From Paulownia fortunei (taxonomy: Eukaryota > Streptophyta > Magnoliopsida > Lamiales > Paulowniaceae), in contig CM033118.1 of the NCBI GenBank assembly GCA_019321725.1, positions 12,054,071-12,118,070 on the forward strand: DNA of 64,000 bases, in the 5' to 3' direction. Every line of letters begins with the position of its first letter. Position 1 is the stretch's first letter. The notes under the pieces were generated by a model. That model did not search any database. It was given only the letters and a program-made list of their open reading frames with translations, and was not told the origin of the DNA. Made by a program: the position numbers and the translations under genes. Shown here in pieces: positions 42,769 through 58,174 of the stretch.

Positions 42769-45700
42769 TCATCGATCAGATTGAAGAGTCTTTATACTTA
42801 AGCTAGTTTGTTTCTCAACTTCACTTCTGAATTCTTTGAACTTTTCAAAGACTTCAGACATGTACCTTAAAAGGTACACATAACCATACTTAGAGAAGTC
42901 ATCAGTAAAGGTTAAGAAGTAATTATAGTTCTCTCGGGCACTAACACTTAGTAGCCCATATACATCTGTATGGATTAAATCTAATAGATGTTTGACTCAC
43001 TCCACTTGTCCAACAAATTGAGATTTTATCATTTATCCTTTGAGGCAAGACTCACATATTGGCAGTTCTTGCTCGTCCTTTAGGTCAAGCAATTATGCCA
43101 ACTTGTTAATCCTTGTCTTAGAAATATGCCCTAATCTTGCATGCCATAGGCTCGTAGAACTATGATTATCTAACTTTTTTTATTTTTTTGAATTGTGAGA
43201 ATGAGATTATGGAGAGTAACAATATATAAGCTATTTGTCAAAGTACCTAAATAGATAAATTTATAACCTTTGAAAATGGAACAATTTCCATTCTCAATGG
43301 TAAATCTAAAATCTTCTCAATCCAAAATTGGAATAAAGATAATATTCTTAATAATATCTAGAACATAAAGACAATTGTTCAAAACTATTACTAAACCATT
43401 CTCAAAAGCTAGATTAATGGTGTCTATAGCGAATGCAGCAACCCTTGCTCTATTCCTATTCTTAGGACTGTCTCTTCTCTCTCCAACTTCCTACTCTTTG
43501 TCATTATCTACAAATCATTTCAAATATATGAGCCACAACCGGTATCTAATACCCAAGAAACATTATTAACAGATAAGTTAACTTCAACAAAATAGATACT
43601 TGAACTCTTCAGGCTTACAAGATACTCCTTGTAGTTCTTCTTCTAGTGCCCTGCTTTTCCATAGTAATAACACTTGTCATTTGCTTGAAAAAAAACATCT
43701 TGACACCACCCTTTGCCTTCAACTTGTTGTGTTTGGAGGAACCCTTTTCTTTTATTTTTCCTCTCTTTGGTTTTGTAGCCTTTGATCTAGAAGAGGATCC
43801 AATAAGCATAACCGGCATATCCTTTTTCATGTTGGATTCAGCCGTCTTTAACATTTTCACAAGCTCAGGAGACTAGTCTCCATGTTATGCATGTTAAAGT
43901 TGACAACAAAATTGTTAAATGAGGGAGGTAGAGATTGCAGTAGAAGGTCTGTATAGAGTTCATTCTCTATGACAACTCCAAGGGACGCATGCCTTTCAAT
44001 GAGGGCTCTCAACTTCAATACATGGTCATAGACTGAAGAGCCCTTAGTCATACGATATCTGAAAAGCTCTTTTGAGATTTGATATCTAATCTACTTAGTA
44101 CGTTCACCATATAATTCTTGCAGGTAAAGGAGGATCCCATAAGCAATATTCTGATCCTCGTTCTACCTCTGAAGCTCATTTGGCATTGATGCCAACATGT
44201 AACATTGAGCCTACAGATTGTCATCAACAAAACCTAAATAATGTGCATAAGCCTCTAAAGTAATATCCCCCAGTGGAACCGAATGAGGTACAGTGTTGAG
44301 GGCATATCCTCCTGTCAATTTATTTTGCTTTAGGATTGTTGCTAGTGGATTCTTTACCATTTTAGTAGAAAAATCTACAAAATATAAAAGAAGCAGAAAA
44401 TGAGTAATCTATGGGAAAATCATAGTCATTTAATATAAGGTCTTTAATACTAAATGTCTCCCACTAATTTTTTTTTAACTCCACACCCCGATGGAAGTTC
44501 GGGATTTTGAATTTCCTAGTGGGCTTGAGGTCCAATTGAAATATTTCACACCCAAATCTTATGAGCCCATGAAATATTTTTATCGATAGTTGACTTTTTG
44601 ACGATTGTATCACTATATAACCCTCAAGTTTATTTTGCCTCACCTCTTCCTATATGCCCCAATTTTATGAGCCCATAGGTACTCATTATCAAATAATACC
44701 CATCAAACGATCATATAAATAGAGCATCAACATGTACCACGACTGATGGCCGCTATAACAACAAGTCCATCCCACAAGCATCTCCATGCTTGGTAGAGAT
44801 CACAACTTTCCAACACAAGACCACCCTATAACTCATGGCCAGTGATCAAGTGCGGTAGCATCATCATATCTCTTCCTTTGATAGTAGGCATGGAACGAAA
44901 GGTCCTACCTAACTTGTCCATTTTTGTTTGAAATTGAGAAATTCTTATTAAGTTTCAAAACTTAGGGGTTTTATTTTTCCAAGACATCATCAATTAAATT
45001 ACTAAGTGGGTTATTTAATGCTTACCATTATATGTGCGCAAGTAAAAGTATTAAATAAAACCTAACATACATCTAATGCAAAAATTGATGAGATGATCAC
45101 ATCCAACTTATACGACCCGTTTGAGCCATAAAACGGGTTAAGGTCAATCTAAGGATAGAAATATAAAGAACTATTCTATTATATGTTATTTTGTACCCAT
45201 ACAATCATGGCCCTTGAATCTCCTATTATATTATATTTGCATTTAATAACCCATACAAGCATCGGCCTTTAGGCTTCGAATGTCATCTATTTACAAAATT
45301 AAAATAGAAACCACATTTTCTATTCTACTCTCTATGCCATAATTTAAATATAATATAAAATAAAATAAAAGGCCCGTAGGCCCCAAAAATACAAAGATAT
45401 TTAAAAATTATATCTAATCACATTAGTCATAGGCTCATGATCATCCCTAAATAAATCATGCAATAAATATTCATCACATAAATTTTAAAGTAAATAAATT
45501 TACCGAGTTGTTAAATAATATATTTTCAAAACTTGGACATAATCTTTTATTTTATGAAAGATAATCTTTCAACATTTTAAAATGAAAAATTAATTTAAAA
45601 TAAATTTACCGAGTCGTGCACTATCATAACAAAGAGATTCTTAATTCAACAAATAAATTTCCCAACTTAGAATTTATGGCAGGTCAGTTCAGTGTACTTG

Positions 45701-46080
45701 TTCTCTAACAAGCACCTGCATACATGTACTTGCGTCACTACGCTAATCCCTATAGAATGAGACATCCTCGTCTTACGAGCATGCATCATATGCATAAGTC
45801 TTATTGGGCTATTTGATGTATCATCTTAAAAAGCCCTTGACTTTGAACTTATTTAATACCAAACCTTTAAAGGCATGTTCCATGATCACCATCATAGGTG
45901 CGACCATGCCCCATAACTAAATTTGGTCTAAGGACTTTATCTAATGTGCAGAAAGAAAATGCAAGACATAAGATAAACAACATGCCTTTTTACAAATATG
46001 ATTCCTAATAAGATTGTTTTACAAAAGAAATAGTAGAATACACCCAATCTAATTGGGGCGTTGGGAACCGTACTCTAATA
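42769..46080 (-). mobile_element. Copia D (inverted 5' half), copy 2
   Basis: Counterpart of 6903-10214: integrase/protease remnant at 42769-43611, gag at 43612-44360, leader at 44361-45665 and LTR start at 45666-46080. Confidence 0.88.
43612..44360 (-). pseudogene. Copia D gag, copy 2
   Basis: Identical to 7746-8494, with the same two early TAG codons and degenerate zinc knuckle. Confidence 0.8.
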
Positions 46081-46875
46081 TATGGGATAGAGGAGGAGCT
46101 TCCAAAATATCAATAACAAATGATGATCTACAAGTGCAATGCTATATGATAGCATTGTTGTTGAATGAGTTACAGAGGCAATATAAGATACATGTGCATG
46201 TGCATGATATCTACATTCACCTACAAGAGTTGTATGGTGAACATACTAGGCAGGCAAGATATCAAATACCGAAAGAGCTTTAAAGGACCCAAGTAATTGA
46301 GGGCCCTTTAGTCTATGATCATGGATTGAAGATGATAGGCCTGATAGAAAGGCTCGAGTCCATTGGAGTTGTTATGAACAACGAACTCTATATGAATCTC
46401 ATCCAATAGTCTTTGTCTCCATTATTTGACACCTTATTTGTCAACTTCAACATTCATAAGTTGGAAACTAGCCTTTGAGAGCTGGTTATATAATGTAAAT
46501 GGTTAAATCCACAATGAAAAAGGATAAACTGGTTATGTTTATTGGATCCTCATCTAAATCGAAGATTGTAAATCCTAAGAAGAAGAAGAGGAAGGGGAAA
46601 GCTTCTTTGAAGGCTAATAATATAAAGTTAACTGGTGGAGTCTCGGTAGGGTCCAAGAAGGCCGATGACAAGTGCCATTACTGCAGCAAACTTAGGTACT
46701 GGAGGAGGAATGGCAAGTAGTACGTTGTGAGCCTGAAGAGTTTAGGTATATATTTTGTCGAAGTTAACTTATCAGTTAATGATGCTTCTTGGATATTGGA
46801 TACCTGCTATTGGTCATATCTTTTTAATGATTTGTAGGTGACTTCAACAAGAAATAAGTTAAGTGGATGAGTGAC
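46081..46875 (+). pseudogene. Copia C gag/protease scrap, copy 2
   Basis: Identical to 10215-11009, including the zinc knuckle changes and the microhomology join to an LTR end. Confidence 0.8.
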
Positions 46876-47425
46876 ACTTGGATCCCTGCGAGTTTTGAAA
46901 GTCCAGGATAAGCAATTTATTGATTCATTCCATACAAAAATCGGAGTGTGAGAAAGGTATAATCTAAATTTAATATTTATTTATATTTTCACTTAAATAC
47001 ACATGATCATTAGAATCACTTTCGAATCGAGGGGATATATATTTATGTTTGATAAAAAAATTAATTTTTCGTTGTTTATACCCATACGATTAGAGCTACG
47101 GTTTCACTTATTCAGTGAATTTTGGATTTATGTATGCATGTTTTTAAATTGTTTGAATTCTTGTAAAGTATGTAAATTTTGATTTTGCATATTTTATGTA
47201 ATTTTAATTGGCATTATTTTAATTACTTATTTAAATTATTTAAATATTAAAATTAGAAAAGGGACGTGAAGGAATGAGCTGCGCGCACATCGGGTGTGGG
47301 ACTGTCCATGCACGCAGCAGTGCGTTGTGTGAGCGTGCACGCGCACGTGACGGGCAGCCTTCGTGTAATACCCCCAACACTAAATATAGTGTGAGCGTGC
47401 ACACGCACATGATGGGCAACCTTCG

Positions 47426-50359
47426 TGTAACACCCCCCAACACTAAATGTAGATATTGGTATAGCAATAATTTTGACAATGTAGCACATGTGTGTGCATG
47501 TGTGTGTATATATATTTACTTTTGTCAAATGTAGCACTTTGAGAAATAGTGTTTTCACACATATAACCTTTTATATAGAAAAATCACCATTTATATAAAA
47601 ACACAACACCCATCACAGTCACGCTATTCTCAGGCTGATTTACTATCAAATTTCAAGAGTTATATAGGACACGACATCCCAAAGTTATAATACGAGAGAC
47701 TTAAAAATAAAAATAATAGCCTTTACTTTCCGAAGAAGTAAGGACATTTTGCATCTTGTATCCCTTTATATATAGTCAACAATTTAGATAATAATAATGA
47801 ATGTAAAAATTAGAATATGCCCGCGACACAACCCAACAGGTCGTCATCCATGTACATTGATCCTCAGAACCTGTACGAACCCCAACAACTTGCCCAGTAA
47901 GTCCATGGTATCAAGTATCACCAAACTCACCTACAATACATAAACTATATGAGCTAACGCTCAGCAAGTAAAGATTATGCATGTCAAAGAATAATCCACA
48001 ATATCAAGTCATGCATCTCAAAATATTATGTCCAGAATGCAATTCCATGCATCAAAACATTTCTCTCAAAATCATTTCTTTCTTAAGCCCCTGACCAATG
48101 CTACTATCCCATGTACCGGAAAAGAGCTCTGCACATCGCCATAATCCAATGGAAAATAATCATAAAAGCATGCAAATCCATGCACACTCGTACGCATGCA
48201 AATCCATCCACTCGAACCTGCAAATCCATGCATGCTTCGATGCACTAGTAGTGGTCAGTAAAATATTTTCCTTTCTTAGAATCATACCGTGAAATACAAG
48301 ATTTATCACAATGCTCATATATGATGCATGCACATGCCAATGACAATGCCCATGTATGTATGCTCAATGGAGAGCCCTCTACTATGCACATATGATTTAT
48401 TATATTACATATAATTCACACATCTACTATGTCTATGCATTGTAGTTGCAAATGAATCTTTACTTATCTTTGATCGGTTGTGTGTTACTTCTAGGTTTCT
48501 TAAGTATTACTCATCAACCCTAGATGTGAAACAATCTATAAAAATACAAGATATCAATCACCATCCTCAATTAACAAGTTCATTATACCTAATGTAGTAC
48601 AAAGATCTTGAATCTCAATTTAACTAAACAACCTTACCACTTAGAAACTATAACTGAATACCACCTTCTACGTACCTTTGTTCCACATCTTAAATGTATA
48701 CTAACCTCACTTAATTAATGTATTATAACTCTTACAAAATTTCCCTAAATGTTAGGGATCAAATGCACCACATCTATGCTGGAACATGTTAATGAACCAA
48801 ATGGGACAGATTCACCACTTCACATTTTCTTGCTGCCACATTAATTTATATGATGATTTTGACACCCTTAGACATATTCATTCACTCCACAATTTTTATC
48901 ACACTTATCTAACATAAAAAAATGTAATCATGTCATAGAATGGCTAAAAATCACGCATATATCTTCCCAAGTTCAACTCCTTTCATAGCATACTGAAACA
49001 GATTTTTCCTACCGTGACAGTTTTACGCACTTCATGACATTAATGGTTTTTGACACCCTTAAGTATATTCAATCATTCCCAAATTTTTACCACACTTATA
49101 TAACATACAAAAAGAGACAACGAGGTCATATCCTTGCCAAAATTAATGGATTTAATACTGTAAAACTAGTCCACTTCACATAGGACAGAATCTGAAATTC
49201 GATGGTGACAGTTTTGAGCATCTCTTCAATATCATGCCCTATTTCAATTTCTAAACAATGAAAATTTATTCCAATACTCTTAACCCATATATAAACATGT
49301 ATAGGATGATAATTATAGGTTTTATTGAACATACCATACACTTTTGAATCCTAAAACACAAGAAAACAGTAAGGTGACAGTTTCTGCCACAAGTATTTTC
49401 TATTAAGTATTTGTCATAAAAAACCCTTTCTTTGTGCACCAAAGTATAACTAAAAACTTCCTAACATTTTTATAAGAGATATTGAAAGCTTATAAACAAT
49501 AAAACCATTCAGAATAATCTAAAAACCAAAGGCAAAACCCTAGATAAGTGTTACCTGTGCAGATTTTGAGGTTAAACTTGATGGTAATCACTTCTCCTTT
49601 GCTTTTCTTGCTTTTATTTCAACTTGGAATCAATTTGGAGCACTTGGATACCTTGAGGTGTGTTTTTGGAAGATGAAAATGGCTGAAATGAGGGTTTGGT
49701 CATGGCTTAAGGGTAAAGGGTTTGAGGTGTTAGCTTAAGCTTAATAAGAAAGCATAAGGTGGCATGTAATGGTATAATCTGATTTTCTCCCTTATCTTGC
49801 AGCCCTAATCTTGTGTGTCTCACATATTCTTATTTGGTTGCAACCTATCTTAGTCACCATTCATTCCCATAGGTAATTCCTATGTCCGATCATTCGATCT
49901 CCAAACCGATTGACATTCGATTCTTAAATGATTGTCTAGTTTGCATTTCTAAAATCATATGCACATATGGACATTGTATTATGACACTTAAATCACATTA
50001 TATCAAGTCCAATATCCCAGTATGTTAATCCATGGTTGTATACTTTTAAAACACCTCGATCTAATTAAATCAAATTATATAAACTTACTAGTAACACCGT
50101 TAACACTTCCAGAATTATAACATATAACCTATGAATATCCATTATATCGACCAATCTATTTTTTTCTTATTTAAATATAGAATTTCTTAATTAGGTTATA
50201 AGATCTCAACCACTTATATCATGTGATAGCATTAGAGGTCTAACGATTAAGAATGCTATATAAGATGCCATGTAAATGTTAATGCAAATTAGCATATAAG
50301 TAGCATGTAATGCATGAATCACATTAGCCAAGTGAGTTGTGAGAGGTTCGGGTATCACA
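47426..50359 (-). mobile_element. Gypsy-type solo LTR, copy 2
   Basis: Identical to 11560-14493, flanked by CTTCG at 47421-47425 and 50360-50364. The 62/63-bp tandem duplication is at 47327-47451. Confidence 0.9.
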
Positions 50360-51601
50360 CTTCGTGCTACTCGTCGTGTCATTTTTCGGGGTCTGGTTTT
50401 TTGAGATTATGGAATATTAAAATTAAATATTAATTTTAATTATTCCTGAAAAATTATTTTTCAAGCAATTGAAATTTATCCCAAGTCAAAAATTACATTT
50501 AACAACTTGATAAATTTACATGTTTTGATAATTGCATGTGATGTTAATTATGAGCATGTATGGGATGATCATGAGCCATTAGACCAATGTGATTGGTTTT
50601 ATTTAATGTTTTTGGGTTTTAAAATGGGGCCTGCGAACTTGTTATTCCATCTATGTAAATTATTTAATTTTCTGCAAAAAGAGTATAATAGATGGTGAGA
50701 TTTTTCTTTTTCTTTGGAAGGCGAAGGAGAATCAAGAAGAAGGTTTCAAAGAATGCCCGTATTTTTATGGGATACAATTATGTAATTGAATAGGTTGTAT
50801 TCCATTTTATTACCCTTAGACTGACCTTAGGTTCATTTTTAGCTCAAATGGACCGCATAGGACTAGTTCAAGATCATGCATAGGACTGGTTTATGCTTAC
50901 GCAATGATATTATGATGTCATACATTAAATAACCAAGCTAATTTATATTATGTTGAGGTATTGGATAAAATTTAAACCCCACTTAATTTACTAAAATTAA
51001 GTAAAAGAATTTTTAGAAAATTTGATTTCAAACAAAAATGAACAAGTTAGGTAGGACCTATCGTTCCATGCCTACCATCAAAGGTAGAGACATGACGATC
51101 ATTACCGCACTTGATCACTGGCCATGAGTCGTATGGTGGTCTTGTGTTGGAAAGGTATGATCTCTACCAAGCATTGAGATCTCATGGGATGAAATCATCA
51201 TTATATTGTCCATGAGTTGTGGGACATCTTGTTACTCTATCTACACGAATATTTGATGGGTATTGTTTAACACTTAGTACCATATGGTCTCACAAAATTG
51301 GGGTATATGAAAAGAGGTGAGGCAAAACAAACTTGAGGGTTGTAAAGTGATACAATCGTCAAAGACTTAACTACTGCTAGAAATATATCATGGGCTCATA
51401 AAATTAGAGTGTGAAATATTTTCGTTGGACCTCAAGCTCACTAGGAAATTCAATTTCCCGAAATTCTATTAGGGGTGATGGAATTCGAAGAAAATAGTGG
51501 GAAACATTTAGTATTAAAGACCTCATATTAAATGAATATGTTTTTCCCATAGTTTACTCATTTTCTGCTTCATGCATGTTTTGTAGATTATTCTACTAAA
51601 A

Positions 51602-51907
51602 TGACAAAGAATCCACTTGCAACCATCCTTGAATAAAACAAATTAACTGCACCTAACTTTATCCATTGGCTAAGAAACCTGAAGATAGTTCTTTAGTTGG
51701 AGAAGAGGGCATATATTCCGATACCATGCCTTCTTCGGTTCCACCGGATGATATTACTTTAGAGAATTATGCAGATTACTTATGTCATGTTGATGACAAA
51801 CTACAGGCTCGATGCTACATGTTGGCATCGATGTCAAATGAGCTATAAAGGCAGAATGAGGATCAAGATACTACTTATGGGATCCTGATTCACCTACAAG
51901 AGTTGTA
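51602..51907 (+). pseudogene. Copia B gag remnant, copy 2
   Basis: Identical to 15736-16041, with the same internal deletion of the gag core. Confidence 0.8.
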
Positions 51908-53196
51908 CATATCTATTTTGTTGAAGTTAGCTTGTCTATTAGCAATGCTTCTTGGGTATTAGATACTGGTTGTGGTTCACATATCTGCAATGATTTGCAG
52001 ATAATGACAAGAAGTAGGAAGCTAGATGGAGGAGAGATGGTCCTTAGGATAGGGAATAGAGCAAGAGTTGCTGCATTAGCTATAAGGATCGTTAATCTAG
52101 TCTTAGAGAATGGTTTTGTAATGGTTTTAAACAATTTTCTTTTTGTTTCGAATATTATTAAGAACATTATCTCTATTTCAGTTTTGGATAGAGAAGGTTT
52201 TACATTTACCATTTAGAATAGGAATTGTTTCATTTTCAAACGTTCTGATTTTATCAATTCGAGTTCACTGATGAATTATTTATATACTATTACTCAACAT
52301 AACCCCATTTTCACAATTCAGCAAAATAAAAGAAAATTAGATAATCATAATTTCGTGAGCCTATAACACGTAAGATTAGTGTATATTTATGAGAAAAGGA
52401 TTAACAAGTTGACACAATTGCTTAATCTAAAGAACAAGCAAGAACTACCAACATGTGAATCCTGCCTCAAAGGAAAGATGACCAAATCTCCATTTATTGG
52501 ACAAGTGGAGTGAGTCAAGCATCTATTGGATTTGATCCATACAGATGTATGTGGACCACTAAGTGTTAGTGCCCATGGGAACTATAACTACTTCTTAATC
52601 TTTATCAATGGCTTCTCTAGGTTTGGTTATGTGTACCTTTTACGGTACAAGTCTGAAGTATTTGAAAAGTTCAAAGAATTCAGAACTGAAGTAGAGAAAC
52701 AAACTGGCTTAAGTATAAAGACTCTTCGATCATATTGAGAAGGTGAATACTTAAGCACATAGTTTTTAGATTATCTAAAGAGAATGGGATTCTTTCACAG
52801 TGGAATCCTCTTGCTACTCCACAACTCAATGGAGTTGCAGAATGTAGGAATCAAACCTTGTTAGACATGGTTTGATCTATGATTAGCTTCACTACATTGC
52901 CTTTTTCATTCAGGGGTTGTGCCTTGGAAACAACAATATACTTATTAAATAGGGTGACATCTAAAGCCATGCCCAAAGCACCATATGAGATGTGGAGTGG
53001 AAAGACACCTTCCTACAAATACCTTAGGGTATGGGGGTGTGCTGCTTATGTGAAGCAGCAAGTGGGAGATAAGTTGGATATGAGATCCAGCTTATGCAAG
53101 TTGATAAGGTATCCAAAGGAGTCTATTGGATACTATTTCTATGACACCTTAGAACAAAGAGTGTTTGTTTCGAGGAATTCCATATTCCTTGAATAA
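51908..53196 (+). pseudogene. Copia B protease and integrase, copy 2
   Basis: Identical to 16042-17330, including loss of the second catalytic Asp at 52733-52735. Confidence 0.85.
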
Positions 53197-54982
53197 GATT
53201 TTCTTTTAGAGAGAAGTGGCATAGCCGTTGAACTTGAAGAAATTAAAGAACCATATAATGCCCTAATTATCATAGTAGATAACACAGCAGCTGATGTTGG
53301 GCCCTCTGAGGCACAACCTTTTCGAAGATCCAAAAAGGTCTCAAGTGTACCTAAAAGGTACAACTTATCATTAGAGAACAAAGAAGAGGAATTCCCCTTG
53401 GATATTGATACAAGAAGCTATGGTGAGGTGGTGTTTGACATCGACTCTGAGAAGTGGCAAGAAGTTATGCAATTCGAGATGGACTCCATGTACTCCAACG
53501 AGGTATAGACCTTGGTGGACCTACCATAAGGAATTATTCCCATTGGCTACAATAGGTCTACAAGCAGAAGCTTGGAGTGGATAGAGTAGTAGCGACCTAT
53601 AGGGCACAACTGGTAGCAAAAGGTTATACTCAAAAATAAGGAATTGATTATGAGGAAACTTTTTCGCCTGTAGTAATACTTAAATCTATTCGGATACTAC
53701 TTGTCATATCTCCATATTATGACTATGAGATATGAAAAATGGATGTGAAGACCGCTTTCCTTAATGGAAACATAGAGGAAGTGATCTATATAAAGCAGCC
53801 AGAAGCCTTCATATCCAGTGGGAATGAGCAAAAAGTTTACAAGCTCCAAAAATCCATTTATGGGCTCAAACAAGCTTCAAGCAGTTATAACATCCAGTTT
53901 GATGAAACAATCAAAACGTTTGATTTTTATAAGAACTCAGATGAACCATGTGTCTACAAGAAGGTTAGCGGTAATGCAGTTACATTTGTTGTACTCTACG
54001 TTAATGACATCCTACTCATTAGAAATAATGTAGGGGTGTTGCAGTGAACGAGAACTTGGTTATCCACTCAATTTCCAAGAAGGACTTGAGAGATGCATCT
54101 TTTCTCCTAGGGATAAAGATCTATAGAGATAGATCCAGAAGGATGATCAGACTATCCCAGTCCATGTACATAGACAAAGTGCTAAAAAGGTTTAGCATGA
54201 AGGAATCCAAGAGAGGATTCCTGCCTATATTTTATGGGGTTTCACTCTCTAAGATTATGTCTCACAAGACACTTGAAGAGAGAGAAAGGATGGCTCGCAT
54301 ATCTTATGCTTCCACAATAGGGAGTGAAATGTATGCAATTTTATGTTCAAGGCCTGATATAGCACATGGTTTGAGTGTCACGAGCAGATACCAGTCCAAT
54401 CCAGGGAAAGAATACTGGAAAGCTGTTAAAATAATCCTCGAGTACTTGAGAAGGACTAAGGATATCTTTCTAATATACGGTAATGGAGAACTAAAACTGG
54501 AGGGATATACGAACTCTAGTTTTCAGTTTCATATAGATGAATCAAAGTCCATATCTGGATACATATTCACCCTGAATGGTGGTGCGGTCAGTTGGAAGAG
54601 TTCCAAACAAGAGATGACTATAGACTCTACCACCGAAACTGAATATATTGCTACATCAGATGCAACAAAAGAAGTTGTTTGGATAAGAAACTTTATCCAA
54701 GGGTTGGGTGTAGTTCCATCTATTGTTGATCATATTATAATTTACTGTGATAACAATAGAACCATTGTGCAAGCAAAGGAGCCAAGATCTCATCAATGAT
54801 CTAAGCACATAATGAGATGATATCATTTGATCAGAGATATCATTGGTAGAGGTGACGTCATTGTGGATTGAGTTGCCTCAGCAAAAAATATAGCAGACCT
54901 ACTTACTAAGCCCTTAGCACAGAAGATATTCAGCAGACATCTTGAGAAGATGGGCCTTAGATACATGGGCAATTGGAGCTAG
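53197..54982 (+). pseudogene. Copia B reverse transcriptase and RNase H, copy 2
   Basis: Identical to 17331-19116: YVND (Asn codon 54003-54005), YTNSSFQ (54512-54514) and the shared TGA at 54818-54820. Confidence 0.88.
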
Positions 54983-54996
54983 GGCAAGTGGGCAAT

Positions 54997-55872
54997 TGTT
55001 ATAGTAGGATATCCAATGCTCCAATTGGATTGGGTGTATTATACTCTTTTTGTTTTGTAAAGACAATCTTATTAGGAATCGTATTAATAAAAAGGCATTT
55101 TCTTTATCTTATGTCATGCATCTTTTATTTTCACACATTAGATAAAGTCCTTAGATGAATTTTAGCTACAGGGCATGGTCGCACATATGATGGCGATCAT
55201 GGAACATGCCTCTAAGGATTTGGTCTTAAATAATTTTCGAGTTGAGAGCTTTTTGAGATGGGATATCAAATAGCTTAGTAAGACTCGCACATATGATGTA
55301 TGCTCATGAGACGAGGATGTCATATTCCATTGGCATTAGCGTAGAGACGCAAGTGCATGCATGTGGGTGCTTGTAAGGTAACAACAATGCTTGTTGGGTG
55401 TTGCACTACTGTGCATGGAGGTTTGTCAGTAGCCAACATAGATTTCGACACTTGTCTTTTTAAACAAGAGAATCTCCTATGTTTTCATAGTTTGTAATTC
55501 AAAGACCTTGACCAAGGCAGGATGAATCATGATTTATTAGGAATCATTGGAACTTGAAATGGGATCATAATTATTGAATCATTTAGGGTTTCGACTTATA
55601 ATCTATGCCCTAGATTAAATCGGGAGATTAGCTGTTGAAAGAACCATACGTGAATGGTACTCACAACTGAAATAGGTTTACTCGCTATTTCACCTAAGAC
55701 TAGTTCGCCATAATTACTTGCTGGGTATTTTTCATGGATAGTGAGGTTCTTGGAATTAAAGAGTTAATTCCAAAGTGGATTACTTCATTGGATTAATTAA
55801 TTAAAATAATTATTATTAATAAGTTATAAATGTTGCAAGCCCGCTACTTGCTTAATAGTGAACCTAAGAAGG
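54997..55872 (+). repeat. Copia B 3' LTR, truncated, copy 2
   Basis: Identical to 19131-20006. Confidence 0.82.
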
Positions 55873-56716
55873 TGTAACACCCCTTAACCTAACTGCAGAG
55901 CTTTAACAAGCTGATACAGTTAAGTCAAGAAATGTTAACTTTTCATCAATACTAGAGTTATGGTTTTAATAAAAGTTCCCATTTTTAGCTATAAGAGAAA
56001 GAACTTGAATTGTTTTAAACACACGAACCTGCAAATCCATGCATAAAACCATGCAAATCCATGCATGCTTCGATGCACTAGTAGTGGTCAGCAAAACATT
56101 TTTCTTTCTCTGAATCATGCCGTGCAATGCAAGATTTATCACAATGCTCGTATATGATGCATGCACGTGCTAATGACAATGCCCATGTATGTATGCTCAA
56201 TGGAGAGCCCTCTACTATGCTCATATGATTTATGATATCACATATAATTCACACATCTACTATGTCTATGCATTGTGGTTGCAAATGAATCTTTACTTAC
56301 CTTTCACTTGGTTGGTGGCTTAGTCTAAATTTGTTTAGTATTCCTCTCCAACCTTAGATGTAAAATAGCCTATAATATTACCCAACATCAAGCACCATTC
56401 CCAATTTGGCAAGTTGAAAGCACAAAATCTCATACTAGACCTTAAACACCAAGCTATAAGCTAACAATCAAGCTTTCACAAACTAGAACCCAATATAGCC
56501 CCTCAAATACCTCAATTTCTCATCTTAAATACATGCAAACATCATGTAATTGAAGTATTATAAATCTAATAGCATGTGCCTAATTGTTAACACTCAATAG
56601 CAACATGTCTAGGTTGAAACATGCTAAGTGATCAAATGTGGCAGATTCACATTTTCATATTTTCTTGCTGTCAAGTTTAGTTGACAGCAATTCTAGTCTG
56701 GTTCAAAACCTTCTTT
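55873..56716 (-). repeat. Gypsy LTR fragment, copy 2
   Basis: Identical to 20007-20850. Confidence 0.82.
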
Positions 56717-57268
56717 TTTTTCGTGGGGGGTAATGTCGGTTATTTTCCCCATAAATGTTAAAAATATTTAGCATAAATTTCAGACAACTAATAGTCATCT
56801 TGATTCATTATCAGTTCTAATATAGTTTGCAATTCATTGTCAAACTCCATGGATTCTGGAATAGAAATATGAGCTAATACAGTGTTCAAAAGGAAATAAT
56901 GGAATCAAATTTTCTACAATATTTCTTGCAAGAAAAATTATGATGAAATAGTGGCCAAGAGAAAAGTTCTTTGATCCCAGATCTACTTATAGTCTAAGAG
57001 GGGTTTTATCCCTGGCACCACTCAAAGAATCAGTAGGGCATATGAATGCAGATATGGCCAATAAATCAGCACTCTTAAAAGAATTGTTGACAAAGAAACA
57101 ATCTCTAAAATGATGAAATAAGTCTTTAAAGAACCTGCAGAAACATCTCAATCCCCATCAAAAGGAAAAGAGAAGGCTAATGAAGACAATGAGATGATGG
57201 ATTCTTAAGATCCATATGAAGATGAAGAAAAAGCCATGATTGATATTTTGACAGCTCATTGCGAAGAA

Positions 57269-57411
57269 TGACGTCACCAATGACGACATTGAAGCTGACA
57301 TAATCCATGACGTATTCGAAACTCAAATGTTCTAAACATAGTTTAGTTTGTTTTCAATTCTGGAATTTCTTCTATAAAAAGGAAGGTCCCCACCCTTATT
57401 GACGCATGCCA
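57269..57411 (+). promoter_or_regulatory. Caulimovirid promoter, copy 2
   Basis: Identical to 21403-21545: TGACG cluster followed by TATAAAAA. Confidence 0.75.
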
Positions 57412-57981
57412 GAATAGATCCTCTTCTCTCTCTCTAAAATTCTATCCACTCTCTAGAAATCTTCTGTAGTATAATATTTCTTTAGTGTAAAATACTGTCT
57501 ATTTGAAGTAGGCAATAAAGAATCAAAGAGTTTTTATGTAAGTATATTTCTTCTATTCCTGGAAATTCTTGCTCTCCTACGTTACCCACAATATGTGGAA
57601 GTATCGATGTAATTTCATAGTTTCTTTTTTTTTCTTCAATTCAAATCCAAAATTTGATTTTGTTAGACAATGTGTGGTGATTAATGAATCATATTAGAGG
57701 AATAGAATATGTTATAAATTTTCCTTTTGGAAATTATTTGAAAAAACTAAAAGAAAAAATTAGATTAATTCAACAAAATATCCATTATTAGAATCTTTTA
57801 GCTACCGAATCCCTTACCCCAGTATCTTACTGTTTGGCTTATAGCCAACTTCAGGATCATATTAGAACCTTAAAATATTACAAAGAAGAATTAAGTCTTC
57901 TCATTGCCTAAATTACAAGCATACTTTGATCTAATTAAAAGTAAAGAGCTTATTTTATGCTCTGCAAGCCTGGTGCCAAAT

Positions 57982-57993
57982 TGGTATCAGAGC
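57982..57993 (+). promoter_or_regulatory. Initiator tRNA-Met primer-binding site, copy 2
   Basis: TGGTATCAGAGC, identical to 22116-22127. Confidence 0.85.
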
Positions 57994-58174
57994 CTAGTTA
58001 TTTCTAGTTTCTTGAAAGATTCTTTTGAATCTTTTGAAAATTTTATTATCTTGTTGATCGGAGTGAAGCTCTACCCATACCTTGTGCCTTAAGTCGCATT
58101 GTTAGTAAAGCCTGTGTTGGCCGGAAGTGTCGTTGAAAGGTACGACATAAATCGTTGGCAGTATCTTTACCACC

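Larger units (their letters stand above)
46876..55872 (+). mobile_element. Copia B, copy 2, split by the solo LTR
   Basis: Counterpart of 11010-20006. Leader parts are at 46876-47420 and 50365-51601, gag remnant at 51602-51907, pol at 51908-54982 and 3' LTR at 54997-55872. Confidence 0.85.
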